Notes under the pieces: model-generated | Databases searched by the model: none | What the model was told of the DNA's origin: nothing | The model's input: only the letters and a program-made list of their open reading frames with translations | Source of the DNA: Eurosta solidaginis | Lineage: Eukaryota > Arthropoda > Insecta > Diptera > Tephritidae | Reading direction: 5' to 3' | Length of the DNA: 64,000 nt | NCBI RefSeq assembly: GCF_040869045.1 | Contig: NC_090319.1 | Span: 389,871,601 to 389,935,600 of the forward strand | Program-made: the position numbers and the translations under genes | In this document: positions 9,472 to 20,631 of the stretch, in pieces | How the letters are laid out: each line of letters starts with the position of its first letter | Position numbering within the stretch: the stretch's first letter is position 1

Positions 9472-11579
9472 AACAAGTAAGGAAGGCTAAATTCGGGTGT
9501 AACCGAACATTACATACTCAGCTGAGAGCTATGGAGACAACATAAGGGAAAATAACCATGTAGGAAAATGAACCGAAGGAAACCCTGGAATGTGTTTGTA
9601 TGACACGTGTGTCAAATGAAAGGAATTAAAGAGTATTTTATGAGGGAGTGGGCCATAGTTCTATAGGTGTACGCCATTTAGGGTTGACTCTAGAATTTTT
9701 TTGCAGGATATGGGTATCAAATGAAAGGTGTTAATGAGTATTTTAAAAGGGAGTAATCCTTAGTTCCATAAGTGGACGTCGTTTCGAGATATCGCCATAA
9801 AGGTGGACCAGGGGTGACTCTAGAATGCGTTTGTACAATATGGGTATCAAACGAAAGGTGTTAATGAGTATTTTAAAAGGGAGTGGGCCTTAGTTCTATA
9901 GGTGGAAGCCGTTTCGAAATATCGCCATAAAGGTGGACCAGGGGTGACTCTAGAATGTGTTTGTACGGTATGGGTATCAAATTAAAGGTATTAATCAGGG
10001 TTTTAAAAGGGAGTGGTGATAGTTGTAAAGGTGGTCGCCTTTTCGAGATATAGCCATAAAGGTGGACCAGGGGTTACTCTAGAAAGCGTTTGTACGATAT
10101 GGGTATCAAATGAAAGGTGTTAATGAGTATTTTAAAAGGGCGTGGGGCTTAGTTCTATAGGTGGACGCCTTTTCGAGATATCGCCATAAAGGTGGACCAG
10201 GGGTGACTCTAGAATGTGTTTGTACGATATTGGTATCAAATTAAAGGTATTAATGAGAGTTTTAAAAAAAGTGGTGGTAGTTGCATATGTGAAGGCATTT
10301 TCCAGATATCGACCAAAATGTGGACCAGGGTGACCCAGAACCGCTAATTTATTTATATATGTAATACCTGCCAATACAGCTGTGCCTGATACAGCTGTCA
10401 GATCTAGAAGCAGCAAGTGGCTTAAGTCCTAGGAAGCTTCTAGTAATTGCCAAGAGGACGGAGTTATTTTATAACATAAGTCCTGGTTTTTAATAGGGTT
10501 TTCAGTTTGGTCGTTAAAACAAACTTCTGGTAACACTACGGACTCAATCAGTCTATGTGAGGTCCTCATGGACCGGACAGTTCAACCTACCTACCTGCCA
10601 ACATTTCAAGGGTTTTTTATTTCGCCCTGCAGAACTTTTTCATTTTCTTCTACTTAATATGGTAGGTGTCACAACCATTTTACAAAGTTTTTTCTAAAGT
10701 TATATATCGCGTAAATAAACCAATCTAATTACCATGTTTCATCCTTTTTTTTTTGTATTTGGTATAGAATTATGGCATTTTTTTCATTTTTCGTAATTTT
10801 CGATATCGAAAAAGTGGGCGTGGTCATAGTCGGATTTCGTTCATTTTTCATACCAAGATAAAGTGAGTTCAGATAAGTACGTGAACTAAGTTCAGTAAAG
10901 ATATGTCGATTTTTGCGGAAGGACAGACGGACGACTGTGTATAAAAACTGGGCGTGGCTTCAACCGATTTCGCCCATTTTCACAGAAAACAGTTAGCGTC
11001 ATAAAATCTATAAAAAAAAAAAATAATAAAAATAAAAATAAAAATCATAAAATCTATGCCCCTACCAAATTTCAAAGAGATTGGTAAATTTTTGTTCGAC
11101 TTTTGGCATTAAAAGTATCCTAGACAAATTAAATGAAAAAGGGGCGAGCCACGGCCATTTTGAAATTTTCTTTTATTTTTGTATTTTATTGCACCATATC
11201 ATTACTGGAGTCGAATGTTGACATAATTTACTCATATACTGTTAAGATATAAAATTTTTTTATGGCATTAAAGGTATCATAGACAAATTAAATGAAAAAG
11301 GGCGGATCCACGCGACCTTAGATGAGTGCCCAGGAACCTTAGTACCAAATTTCATCAAGATACCTCAAAATTTACTCAAGTTATCGTGTTAACGGATAAA
11401 GGGACGGACGAACGGACGGACGGACAAATCAAATCAAATCAATTAAATTTTTTTTCGATCCTGATGATTTTGATATATGGAAGTCTATATCTATCTCGAT
11501 TCCTTTATACCTGTACAACCAACCATTATCCAATCAAACTTAATATACTCTGTGAGCTCTGCTCAACTGAGTATAAAAA
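9472..11579 (+). repeat. Modular repeat family 1, copy A
   Basis: The copy starts AACAAGTAAGGAAGG, followed by the perfect hairpin TTCGGGTGTAACCGAA and ATACTCAGCTGAG. It then has about six modules of roughly 130 bp, each with GGGTATCAAAYGAAAGG, TTTTAAAAGGGAGTGG and GGTGGACCAGGGGTGAC. A unique part with GTGGGCGTGGTCATAGTCGG follows, then a (GGAC)n tract near 11400 and a terminus CTCAACTGAGTATAAAAA. The start and end carry inverted ATACTCAGYTGAG. The plan resembles DINE-1/INE-1 elements; the class is inferred. A LINE fragment at 10375-10591 interrupts it. Confidence 0.85.
10375..10591 (+). mobile_element. 5'-truncated LINE 3' end inserted in copy A
   Basis: A 217-bp insert interrupts copy A and is flanked by the 10-bp direct repeat TACCTGCCAA (10365-10374 and 10592-10601). 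It matches the fragment at 28529-28779 (ACAGCTGTCAGATCTAGAAG...GAGGTCCTCATGGACCGG) and ends TTCAACCTACC. In the other copy this stretch encodes the C-terminus of a LINE ORF2. The target duplication and 5' truncation are typical of target-primed reverse transcription. Confidence 0.8.
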
Positions 11580-12185
11580 CTGTGAGCTTGTTCTTCCCTG
11601 AAATTAGGTGCAAGTACAAATGCAAGTACAGCAAAAAATAAAATTTTGGTACACAATGCGGTCAGCAACAGTGCACAACTTGTAGTTAAACAAATCTAAA
11701 GCGAAATGCCAAATTTCATCAAAGTGCTTAATGTTTGTTTTGCTGTGTTTTTCGCGCGCTAATTGGTATTTATTCAATCCTTTCATATTTTATTATTTTG
11801 TACAGTACCAACATACTTTTTATGTAATCATGTGTTAAAGTTATGCTTTTTGTTAGTGGCGGTTTGAAAGAAGCTGGTATTTGCTTTGTTCTATTTATTA
11901 TTTATAGAAATACAAAGAATTGAACAATATTATCTATTTGTATGAATTGAGCGGGGATTGCCGTTATTGCTTTTAAATGTATGAAAACATTTATTTGAAG
12001 CAATTTTTAATTCATACATAACTAATTCAATAATTTGGGAAAACTTTAAACAACGTGACATCAGGGAGGACAAGCCGACAGCTGTTTCGATTATACTATG
12101 TAAATCTCTTCAAATGGATTTGAACACGCACTCCTACGTGGGTTGAAGTGTTAAAAACGCATTCAGCGACGTCCTGCAGCGTCAT
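11580..12185. other. No recognisable feature
   Basis: AT-rich spacer between family 1 copies A and B; nothing supportable. Confidence 0.4.
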
Positions 12186-12221
12186 TTTTATACTCAGTTC
12201 AGCAGAGCTCACAGAGTATAT
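12186..12221 (-). repeat. Family 1 copy B, left piece
   Basis: TTTTATACTCAGTTCAGCAG and the following GAGCTCACAGAGTATAT are the 3' terminus of family 1 in reverse orientation. The LTR element at 12222 splits it from the rest, which resumes at 17763. Confidence 0.85.
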
Positions 12222-12949
12222 TGTAACGATTTACTTGCAAATCCTCTTATTTGCAATCCTCTGCTTAGTTCGAATCACTAAACTGTTGAATAAATAACTC
12301 CAATATTGAATAATGGAAAAATGGCCTTTATTAAAGTACTTCACAATGACACTTATACTTTGCTACTCGCTGGCTTAATAACCAAACTCAAATTGAACTC
12401 TACTATTGGCCGCCAGATCGCGTGCTTAATCAATAACTGATTGATTGCTCAACTCAAACTGGATTGCAGCGCCTCTACATCTGTTGCCTTTTATACCCTT
12501 TTTTCCTCGTTCGCATTTTTCCAGAATGTACTAGCATTGTCCATGAGCTCTCAAACTTCTCAGCTATAACTAAAATTGTACAATTTTATACATCTTTTAG
12601 GCGCTTCCAGAATCTACTAGTCCAGTAGCTCTCAAACTTCTCAGATATATGCATGTGTTTGCGCATTGACTCTCCGCTGCTCGTATTCGTACATGGTACA
12701 TATGTGTAGACGCAATTATTTATTGGTTTATGTAGATACATAAAGATTGAATTATTGATGTGAATGTTTGTAGTTTACAGTCTCTCGCGCGCACATAGGC
12801 GTATAAGTAAATGCATCTGTGTGTGACATCTCTCTGGGCTGCCTTATATATGTGTATACTTGATTTGATTATTAACGTAAATACTGCTTGGTATGGCCTT
12901 AGCATCGCCTTAGTGATGGGATAACTTAGTGATGCTAATATCCGTGACA
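12222..12949 (-). repeat. 3' LTR of element G2
   Basis: 728 bp, TGTAACGATT to CCGTGACA on the + strand. It lacks an 11-bp stretch around GATTGATAACT that is present in the other LTR and has one further single-base indel in a T-run. Confidence 0.95.
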
Positions 12950-12965
12950 CTGCCCTCCACCTAAG
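12950..12965 (-). other. Polypurine tract of element G2
   Basis: On the minus strand the sequence directly before the 3' LTR reads CTTAGGTGGAGGGCAG, a purine-rich primer site for plus-strand DNA synthesis. Confidence 0.8.
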
Positions 12966-13089
12966 TCTGATCGTCCCTATCAGACAAATCTCTCGATCTA
13001 AACGTTGCCAGCCTTTCCAAATGGACCACTTTCATTTTGGTTCGTTGTTTACCGATGGTTTGTATGCGGTACACTACATCGTTGATCCG

Positions 13090-14274
13090 TTATACAACTT
13101 TGTATGGGCCTTCCCAATTACACTGCAATTTCGGAGACAAACCTTTTTTTCGTTGTGGGTTGTATAACAGCACCAAATCTCCTTCCTGAAAACCTTCTGA
13201 ATTATTCATCTTGTCACTCATAATCTTTGTTCGTTGCCTTATCAGATCATGTATTTCTCTTAGCTCTTCTTCCAAATCACTAGTGGATTTCCTGACATTT
13301 CTCTCCGCATTGGCATCTATCCCAAACTTCAAATGAGCTGGCAGTCTAAGGTCATTGCCAAAAATTACTTTTGCAGGGGTTTGACCCGTTGTCTCATGCA
13401 CTGCTGATCGGTAAGCCATCAAGAATAATGGTATGCGGGTATCCCATTCTTTATGGTACTTGTGTACTACTTTCCTTAAGTGCTCCTCCAATGTTCTATT
13501 GAATCGTTCTACCATACCATCGGATTGAGGATGAAATGCAGTTGTCCGTGTTTTTCGAATGCCCAATGACTTACACATTTCCTGGAACACAGCTGATTCG
13601 AAATTCCTGCCTTGGTCAGAATGTAACTCCATTGGTACACCATACCTTGCAACCCATTCGTTTTTAACCACTTCTGCTACTGTTTCTGCTTCTTGGTTTG
13701 GGATTTGGTATACCTCTGGCCATTTACTGAAATAATCCATAACCACCAGTACGTATTTGTTTCCGCGGTTGCTAGTAGGAAATGGACCTGCGACATCCAT
13801 GGCGATCCTTTCAAATGGCGCACCTGAGTTATATTGCTTCATCTGGCCATGACTTCGTGTTCTGGGCCCTTTCGCTCTGCTGCAAACCTCGCAGTTCGCA
13901 ATCCACTCAGTGACCGACTGACGGCAACCAACCCAATAGAATCTCTGTTTAATCTTCTCGAGCGTTTTCGTGATTCCAAGATGACCTCCGCTTGGACCAT
14001 TATGCAGCTCGCTGAGCACGTCAGGAATCCTCTTTCTGGGAACAACTATCATTTTATTCTTGTATTTACCATCCTCACTCTCCCATACTCGATGAAGGCA
14101 ACCGGATATCAATTCTAAACTGTTCCACTGTGCCCAATATGACTTCGCAATGGGACTCTCTGCTGACATCTCTTCTCTGTTTGGTCTTTCATTTCGTTCG
14201 AGCCCTTGCATAACACGTGACAGATCTGCATCTTCTAGCTGGCACTTTCTTAGCTGTTCCTTGTCCCTGTACAT
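13090..14274 (-). pseudogene. int: Integrase part of pol, element G2
   Basis: 394 codons hold the H2C2 zinc domain (HNGPSGGHLG...CEVCSRAKG), the integrase core with all three acidic residues in the usual context (AMDVAGPFP, LHSDQGRNFES, SDGMVERFN), and the C-terminal LRLPAHLKFG and GPYKVV segments. The frame is offset from the PR-RT-RH frame by a shift near 14255-14274. It ends at a TAA directly after GPYKVV; the same frame then stays open to a TAG at about 12967, just before the polypurine tract. That TAA therefore looks like a premature stop removing about 40 residues. Confidence 0.85.
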
Positions 14275-16421
14275 GTTATATTCATTAGCCGGACATCTAT
14301 AATGTCTTCTTTAGCCTCGGCTTTTGAACAGTGCTTGCATTCCAAACTACATGGTCTTCGTGACATTGCATCAGCATTTCCATGGGTACTACCTTTTCGA
14401 TGCTCAATGGAAAAGTCGTAGCTTTGTAGTCGCTCGATCCACCGTGCCAATTGTCCTTCCGGATTACGGAACTGCAGAAGCCATTTGAACGCTGCGTGAT
14501 CTGTCCTGACACGGAATCGCTGGCCGTAGAGGTATTTGTGAAAATGTTTGTTGCACTCTACCAATGCCAACAGCTCTCTCCGCGTAACACAGTAGTTCCT
14601 CTCTGGTTTTCCAATCGAACGGCTGTAATATGCAACTACCTTCTCCTGTCCATCGACCAGTTGTGATAAAACGCCTCCTATAGCATATTCACTCGCATCT
14701 GTATCTAGAATAAATGTTGCTCCTGGAATCGGATATGCTAACATTGGGGCAGTGCATAAACGCTCCTTCAATGTTTGGAAAGCCACTTCTTGCTCCTTCT
14801 TCCATTCAAAAGCTTTGTTTTTTCTTGTAAGCTCATGGAGGCTATGGGCTACGCTGAAAAAATTTGGTACAAATCGGCGGTAATATGTGCACAGCCCAAG
14901 AAAACTTCTCAATTCATGTAGGTTCTGTGGTCTTGGCCAATCCTTTACTGCCTCTATCTTTTCATTCGCTGTACAGACACCTTCTGTAGTTACCTTGTGG
15001 CCCAAATAATTTACTTCCTTTTTAAACAGCGTACACTTTTTGCGACTTAACTTCAGACCAGCGCCAGCTATTCTCTGGAAAACTTCCTCCAAGTTCTTAA
15101 GATGTTCATCAAAACTCTTGCCCAATAGGATGATGTCTTCCAGGTGCACCAAGCATGTTTTCCAATGTAGTCTTTTCAGTACCTGGTCCATGAGTCTCTC
15201 AAAAGTAGCTGGTGCATTACAAAGTCCAAAAGGCATCACTGTAAATTGCCAAAGACCATCACCGACACTGAAGGCTAATTTCTCTTTATCTTCCTCCTTC
15301 ACCTCAACTTGCCAGTAGCCGCTTTTCAAGTCCAGTGTGGAAAACCATTTCGTACCAGATAGCGAGTCCAGAGTGTCGTCAATTCTTGGCAACGGGTAGC
15401 TATCCTTTTTCGTAACGTCATTCAACTTCAGGTAGTCCACGCAAAACTTCATTTTTCCATCCTTCTTCTTTACAAGTACTACCGGTGAGCTCCATGGACT
15501 AGCTGATGGTTCTATGACGCCGCTGTCACTCATTTCTTGTATGATTTGACTCACAACTTCCCGCTTCGCCAGTGGAACACTACGTGGAGCTTGACGGATC
15601 GGCCTCGCATCTCCAGTATCAATTTTATGTTTCACAACATTGGTGCGGCCTGGTTTGGAACCATCCTGGTCAAATATGTTCGGGTATTTTATGAGCAGTT
15701 GTTTTGCCTTACTCTGATAGGCTTCCTCTAGCCCATGCGTCCATTCCGTGATATCATTTGAAAGATCAGTATTTCCAGATGAAACGTGTTCCTGGAGTTG
15801 TTCACAGTTAATAACTACTTCGGCCTCTTGGCATCTTCCCAAAATAGATCCTTGGGTCAAATTGAATGGTGACTTGAACTCATTGAGTACTCTTACCGGA
15901 ATACGTCCATCTTGTTTTGTCATAGCCAGGGTTTTTCCTACAAGTATGTTCAGTGCTGATTTATTTGCTGCTTCGACAACACACAATTTGTTTGTCCCAC
16001 TATCTCCATCAATCTTTGCCCAGATGACTGCTTCTGATTTTGGTGGTATTTGCTGACTCTCTTCCACCAGCACTCGTTTACTGCTGTAGCCTCTCTCGTA
16101 GCCGAAATTAAGTGGCACATCCATGTTCTTATATCGCATCGTCTTGCTTTGCATATCTATTTTGATGCCTTGGTTGATTAAGAAGTCCACTCCAATTATG
16201 ATTTCATCAACAATACCTGCCACTATAAAATTGTGTAGTACCGTGACGTTCCCAATTGCTACTTCACATTCTACCTCTCCAATTACCTGGGTGTCTTCTC
16301 CAGTGGCTGTACGCAATATTGCTCCATGTAATGGTCTTATCTTCTTGTTGACTAAATCCGCTCGAATGATGGAATGAGATGCACACGTATCTACAGTCAG
16401 TAAACGTTCCTTTCCATCCAC
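14250..16421 (-). pseudogene. pol: Protease, reverse transcriptase and RNase H of element G2
   Basis: 723 codons. Residues 1-90 form a retropepsin, but the catalytic site reads VDTCASHS, Asp-Thr-Cys in place of Asp-Thr-Gly; IIGVDFL follows. RT occupies about residues 270-520 with PWSSPVVLVKKKDGK, LDLKSGYWQV and MPFGLCNAPATFERL. The active site reads LVHLEDIILLG, where gypsy RTs normally have Y-x-D-D, so both Tyr and the first Asp are changed. RNase H follows (FILDTDASEYAIGGVL, RRELLALVE, FRVRTDHAAFKWL) and then the tether ARWIERLQSYDF. The real frame begins upstream of the ATG, within the deleted gag region. These substitutions suggest loss of catalysis; sequencing error is an alternative. 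Confidence 0.9.
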
Positions 16422-16485
16422 ATGTCCTCCGACAGTAAGATTGCTCGACCTTCTTCCAATTTGTGAGATAGAGATTATGGGGCAT

Positions 16486-16971
16486 TCAATTGAGGGAGTC
16501 AGCTGTCGCCCCTTGCTCTTCTAGTTGTGTGGAGATCTGAGATGATATCTGTGCTGAAATTTGTGCCGACATTTCTGAAATACGCGTTTCTTGTGCTTCA
16601 ATCTTTGATGTTATTTCTGACGACATTTCTGCAATATGTGTCTTCTGTTCTTCCAGTTGAGTTTCCATCTTGGATGTTATACGTGTCTCCTGTGATTCCA
16701 GTTGAGATGCCATTGTCGATGTTTGAGCAGATATTGCAGCCAAAATCATGTTCAAGTCTGTGCTCGTAACTGTCTGCGTAACTGTCTCTTCCATTTTTGT
16801 TGTTTCCTCGCCATCAAGATGAAAGTCATACTCTTCCACGTCAATTCCTTCTACTTCCATTGCCTCTCGTAACCGTGCCTGAAGTTCAAGTTTAACGCCG
16901 CTTGTAGTCAATCCACGGCTCTCCAACTCCCTCTTCAGTTGCTGGATCTTCAAGTCACTGAACTTTGCCAT
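16486..16971 (-). CDS. gag: Shortened gag with SAP-like domain, element G2
   Basis: 161 codons start 50 bases inside the 5' LTR on the transcribed side. Residues 5-40 (DLKIQQLKRELESRGLTTSG...) match the helix-extended-loop-helix of SAP domains, known for binding DNA. Residues 75-155 form heptad-like repeats with many Gln, Glu, Ile and Ser (coiled coil), containing repeated TRISEMSAQIS-like units. The usual capsid core and CCHC knuckles are absent, and the next ORF starts directly with the protease, so an internal deletion near 16480 is inferred. The start ATG follows the primer-binding site and a short leader. Confidence 0.75.
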   Translation of the reverse strand: MAKFSDLKIQQLKRELESRGLTTSGVKLELQARLREAMEVEGIDVEEYDFHLDGEETTKMEETVTQTVTSTDLNMILAAISAQTSTMASQLESQETRITSKMETQLEEQKTHIAEMSSEITSKIEAQETRISEMSAQISAQISSQISTQLEEQGATADSLN

Positions 16972-17008
16972 GTCCTTGTTGTCCTCTGGAATTTATTCAA
17001 CAATTCCT

Positions 17009-17020
17009 CTTCTGACACCA
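17009..17020 (-). other. Primer-binding site, tRNA-Leu type
   Basis: The + strand reads CTTCTGACACCA two bases from the 5' LTR. From memory this equals the 3' end of insect tRNA-Leu including CCA, so tRNA-Leu would prime minus-strand synthesis. Confidence 0.7.
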
Positions 17021-17022
17021 AC

Positions 17023-17762
17023 TGTAACGATTTACTTGCAAATCCTCTTATTTGCAATCCTCTGCTAAGTTCGAATCACTAAACTGTTGAATAAATATCT
17101 CCAATATTGAATAATGGAAAAATGGCCTTTATTAAAGTACTTCACAATGACACTTATACTTTGCTACTCGCTGGCTTAATAACCAAACTGATTGATAACT
17201 CAAATTGAACTCTACTATTGGCCGCCAGATCGCGTGCTTAATCAATAACTGATTGATTGCTCAACTCAAACTGAATTGCAGCGCCTCTACATCTGTTGCC
17301 TTTTATACCCTTTGTTTCCTCGTTCGCATTTTTCCAGAATGTACTAGCATTGTCCATGAGCTCTCAAATTTCTCAGCTATAACTAAAATTGCACAATTTT
17401 ATACATCTTTTAGGCGCTTCCAGAATCTACTAGTCCAGTAGCTCTCAAACTTCTCAGATATATGCATGTGTTTGCGCATTGACTCTCCGCTGCTCGTATT
17501 CGTACATGGTACATATGTGTAGACGCGATTATTTATTCGTTTATGTAGATACATAAAGATTAAATTATTGATGTGAATGTTTGTAGTTTACAGTCTCTCG
17601 CGCGCACATAGTAATATAAGTAAATGCATCTGTGTGTGACACCTCTCTGGGCTGCCTTATATATGTGTATACTTGATTTGATTATTAACGTAAATACTGC
17701 TTGGCATGGCCTTAGCATCGCCTCAGTGATGGGATAACTTAGTGATGCTAATATCCGTGACA
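17023..17762 (-). repeat. 5' LTR of element G2
   Basis: 740 bp, TGTAACGATT to CCGTGACA, nearly identical to 12222-12949. It should contain the promoter and polyadenylation signals, but I could not place them confidently. Confidence 0.95.
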
Positions 17763-19446
17763 ATATTAAATTTGATTGGATAACGATTGGTTGTACAGGT
17801 ATAAAGGAATCGAGATAGATATAGACTTCCATATATCAAAATCATCAGTATCGAAAAAAAATTCGATTGAGCCATGTCCGTCCGTCCGTCCGTCCGTCCC
17901 TCCGTCCGTCTGCCCGTTAACACGATAACTTGAGTAAATTTTGAGGTATCTTGATGAAATTTGGTATGTAGGTTCCTGGGCACTCACCTAATATCGCTAT
18001 TTAAAATGAACGATATCGGACTACAACCACGCCCACTTTTTCGATATCGAAAATTTCGAAAAACCGAAAAACTGCGATAGTTCATTACCAAAGACGGATA
18101 AAGCGATGAAACTTAGTAGGTGAGTTGAACTTATGACGGAGAATAGAAAATTAGTAAAATTTTGGACAATGGGCGTGACACCGACTACTTTTAAAAGAAG
18201 GTAATTTAAAAGTTTTGCAAGCTGTAATTTGGCAGTCGTTGAAGATATCACGATGAAAGTTGGCAGGAACGTTACTCCTATTACTATATGCATGCTTAAT
18301 AAAAATTAGCAAAATCGGAGAACGACCACAACCACTTTAAAAAAAATGTTTAAGTCAAATTTTAACAAAAAATTTAATATCTTAACAGAATATGAGTAAA
18401 TTATGTCAACATTCGACTCCAGTAATGATATGGTGCAATAAAATACAAAAATAAAAGAAAATTTCAAAATGGCCGTGGCTCCGCCCTTTTTCATTTAATT
18501 TGTCTAGGATACCTTTAATGCCATAAGTCGAACAAAAATTTACCAATACTTGCGAAATTTGGTAGGGGCTTAGATTCTAGGACGATAACAGTTTTTTGTG
18601 AAAAAGGTCGAAATCGGTTGAAGCCACGCCCATTTTTTATACACAGTCAACCGTCTATCCCTCCGCTCGGCCCTTAACACGATAACTTGAGCAAAAATCG
18701 ATATATCTTTACTAAACTCAGTTCAAGTACTTATCTGAACTCACTTTGTATTGGTGTAAAAAATGGCCAAAATCTGACTATGACCACGCCCACTTTTTCG
18801 ATACCGAAAGTTACGAAAAATGAAAAAAATTCGATAATTCTATACCAAATACGAAAAAAGGGATGAAACATGGTAATTGGATTGGTTTATTGACGCAAAA
18901 TATAACTTTAGAAAAAACTTTGCAAATGGGTGTGACACCTATCATATTAAGTAGAAGAAAATGAAAAAGTTCTGCAGGGCGAAATCAAAAGTCCTTCGAA
19001 TCTTTGCAGGTATATTGTTCTTGGTATTACATGTATAATATATAAATTAGCGGTACCCGACAGATGATGTTCTGCGTCACCCTAGCCCACATTTTGGTCA
19101 ATATCTCGAAAACGCCTTCACATATACAACAATCACCACTCCCTTTTAAAGTACTCATTAACACCTTTCATTTGATACCCATATCGTAGAAACAAATTCT
19201 AGAGTCACCCCTGGTCCACCTTTATGGCGATATCTTGAAAAGGCGTCCACCTATAGAACTAAGGCCCACGCCCTTTTAAAATACTCATTAACACCTTTCA
19301 TTTGATACACATGTCATACAAACACATTCCAGGGTTACCCTAGGTTCATTTTTCCTACATGGTGATTTTCCCTTATTTTGTCTCCATAGCTCTCAGCTGA
19401 GTATGTAATGTTCGGTTACACCCGAACTTAGCCTTCCCTACTTTTT
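17763..19446 (-). repeat. Family 1 copy B, main piece
   Basis: It continues the repeat interrupted at 12221. It contains (GTCC)n at about 17880-17910, several ACCACGCCCACTTTTTCGAT blocks, 130-bp modules with CACCCCTGGTCCACC, and finally the inverted start TTCGGTTACACCCGAA followed by CTTAGCCTTCCCTAC. The module number is lower than in copies A and C. Confidence 0.85.
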
Positions 19447-19978
19447 TGCTTTGCGCTTGGTGTACTGTGTTTTCATTTTTACTCCTGTATTCTGTTTCGA
19501 CAGACAAACTTCAAGTTTTAGCAAATTTCCGTTTTAGCAGACAGTTTAAGACAAAAAAATATTTATTGGGTAAAACAATTTTAAATAATATTATCTTAGA
19601 CCACGTTTACACATGCCTTAATCTACAATAAATCGTCATTAGATAATCTACGCGTTATTAGATTATTTTCTGTCAAATTTTCACATTTCTCGTTTGTTTT
19701 GTGCTTCCAATTAGAGATTGCACTTTAATGTGAAACTTTTTCTATTAAAAAAAAAACCACATCTCTATAATTTTTACATTATTGCCTATTATCGAAGGGT
19801 AATCTAGTTATATAACTAACGATTAGGAGTTAAGTACGAAAATGAAGATAATCTCGTTACATGTAAACCAGTTCTAAAATTCGTTTATTGAAATTAATGT
19901 ATTTCGACAAACGCGTGTAGAAAGTAAAGCAAGAAGTAAAGCAATAACAACACGCAGTCCCATTAAGGTTTACGGATA
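19447..19978. other. No recognisable feature
   Basis: AT-rich spacer; the ORF at 19446-19631 looks like chance. Confidence 0.4.
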
Positions 19979-20631
19979 AATTGAGGCGATGTGTGGAATA
20001 ATGGTATAAGTCGAGTTACACCGTTTTTCCATAAATCAACTAAATAAAAAGAGCACGATTACATAAACATACCATATTAATGTTAGAAAATAATAGTGAT
20101 ATTTAACAAAGTTATTAGCTTCATTTATGGAAAAACGGTATAACTCTCTAATAAAATTTTGCAGTAGTGAAGCATCGAAATGGTATGAAAATACATTCAA
20201 TGTCGTAGACCAGAAAGAACTGAAAAATAAAAGAATTTAAAAGAAAAGAAGAATAAAAAAAAGATTGCTAAAAATTACAAAAGGAAATAACAAATAGTTA
20301 TAAGCACATCTAAATAATAGAATATAGTGTATTTAACAATGGTTTTTAATGTATCCACTATTTTGTTTAATAAAGTATCTCAATCAAAATATTTGATATT
20401 CGATCTATGGAATAACGGTATAACTCAAAAAAATAAAAAATCATCCATTTTCTAATAAAATTATGTATATATAAAATTTGTTACCTTTTATTATCAAAGA
20501 ATCATACTATCTAAAATCCTATCAAATAGGATTATTATAAATTTATTTTTACCTGCATTGTTAAGTTTTTTTCACTTTTCTCAAAAGGTTGTTTCTTGAG
20601 TTATGCTGTTATTCCACACATCCCCTCAATT
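19979..20631. mobile_element. Non-autonomous element with terminal inverted repeats
   Basis: The left end reads AATTGAGGCGATGTGTGGAA at 19979. The right end, reverse-complemented from 20631, reads AATTGAGGGGATGTGTGGAA. The match continues through ...TAAYRGYATAA. A second inner pair, TACACCGTTTTTCCATAAA (about 20018) and TTTATGGAAAAACGGTATAA (20125), plus GGAATAACGGTATAACTC at 20408, repeats the same motif. No transposase ORF was found. The superfamily is unknown. Confidence 0.7.

Larger units (their letters stand above)
12222..17762 (-). mobile_element. Nearly complete gypsy-type LTR retrotransposon (element G2)
   Basis: Two LTRs (12222-12949 and 17023-17762) start TG and end CA and bound an internal region with a primer-binding site, a shortened gag, PR-RT-RNase H, integrase and a polypurine tract, all on the minus strand. 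The flanks are ATAT at 12218-12221 and 17763-17766, a 4-bp target duplication in the family 1 repeat. By eye the LTRs differ by about 14 substitutions and two indels, pointing to a relatively recent insertion. Gag is deleted, the pol frame is broken and catalytic residues are changed, so this copy is unlikely to be autonomous. Confidence 0.95.

Noticed and set aside
10132..10416. Minus ORF with PLVHLYGDISKRRPP, also seen at 37957-38184 and 54867-55082
   Set aside because: The same peptide arises from the 130-bp modules of family 1 in each copy; an artefact of the repeat.
10375..10591. First read as a SINE because of its short length and clear target duplication
   Set aside because: The longer copy at 28529 encodes a LINE ORF2 C-terminus, so it is a 5'-truncated LINE.
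13834..16769. Several + strand ORFs opposite the pol and gag genes of element G2
   Set aside because: Antisense shadows of strongly supported minus-strand domains.
17723..17987. ORFs with repeated TDGRTDGRTD-like sequence (also 58705-58921 and 11326-11601)
   Set aside because: Translation of the (GGAC)n/(GTCC)n tract in family 1.
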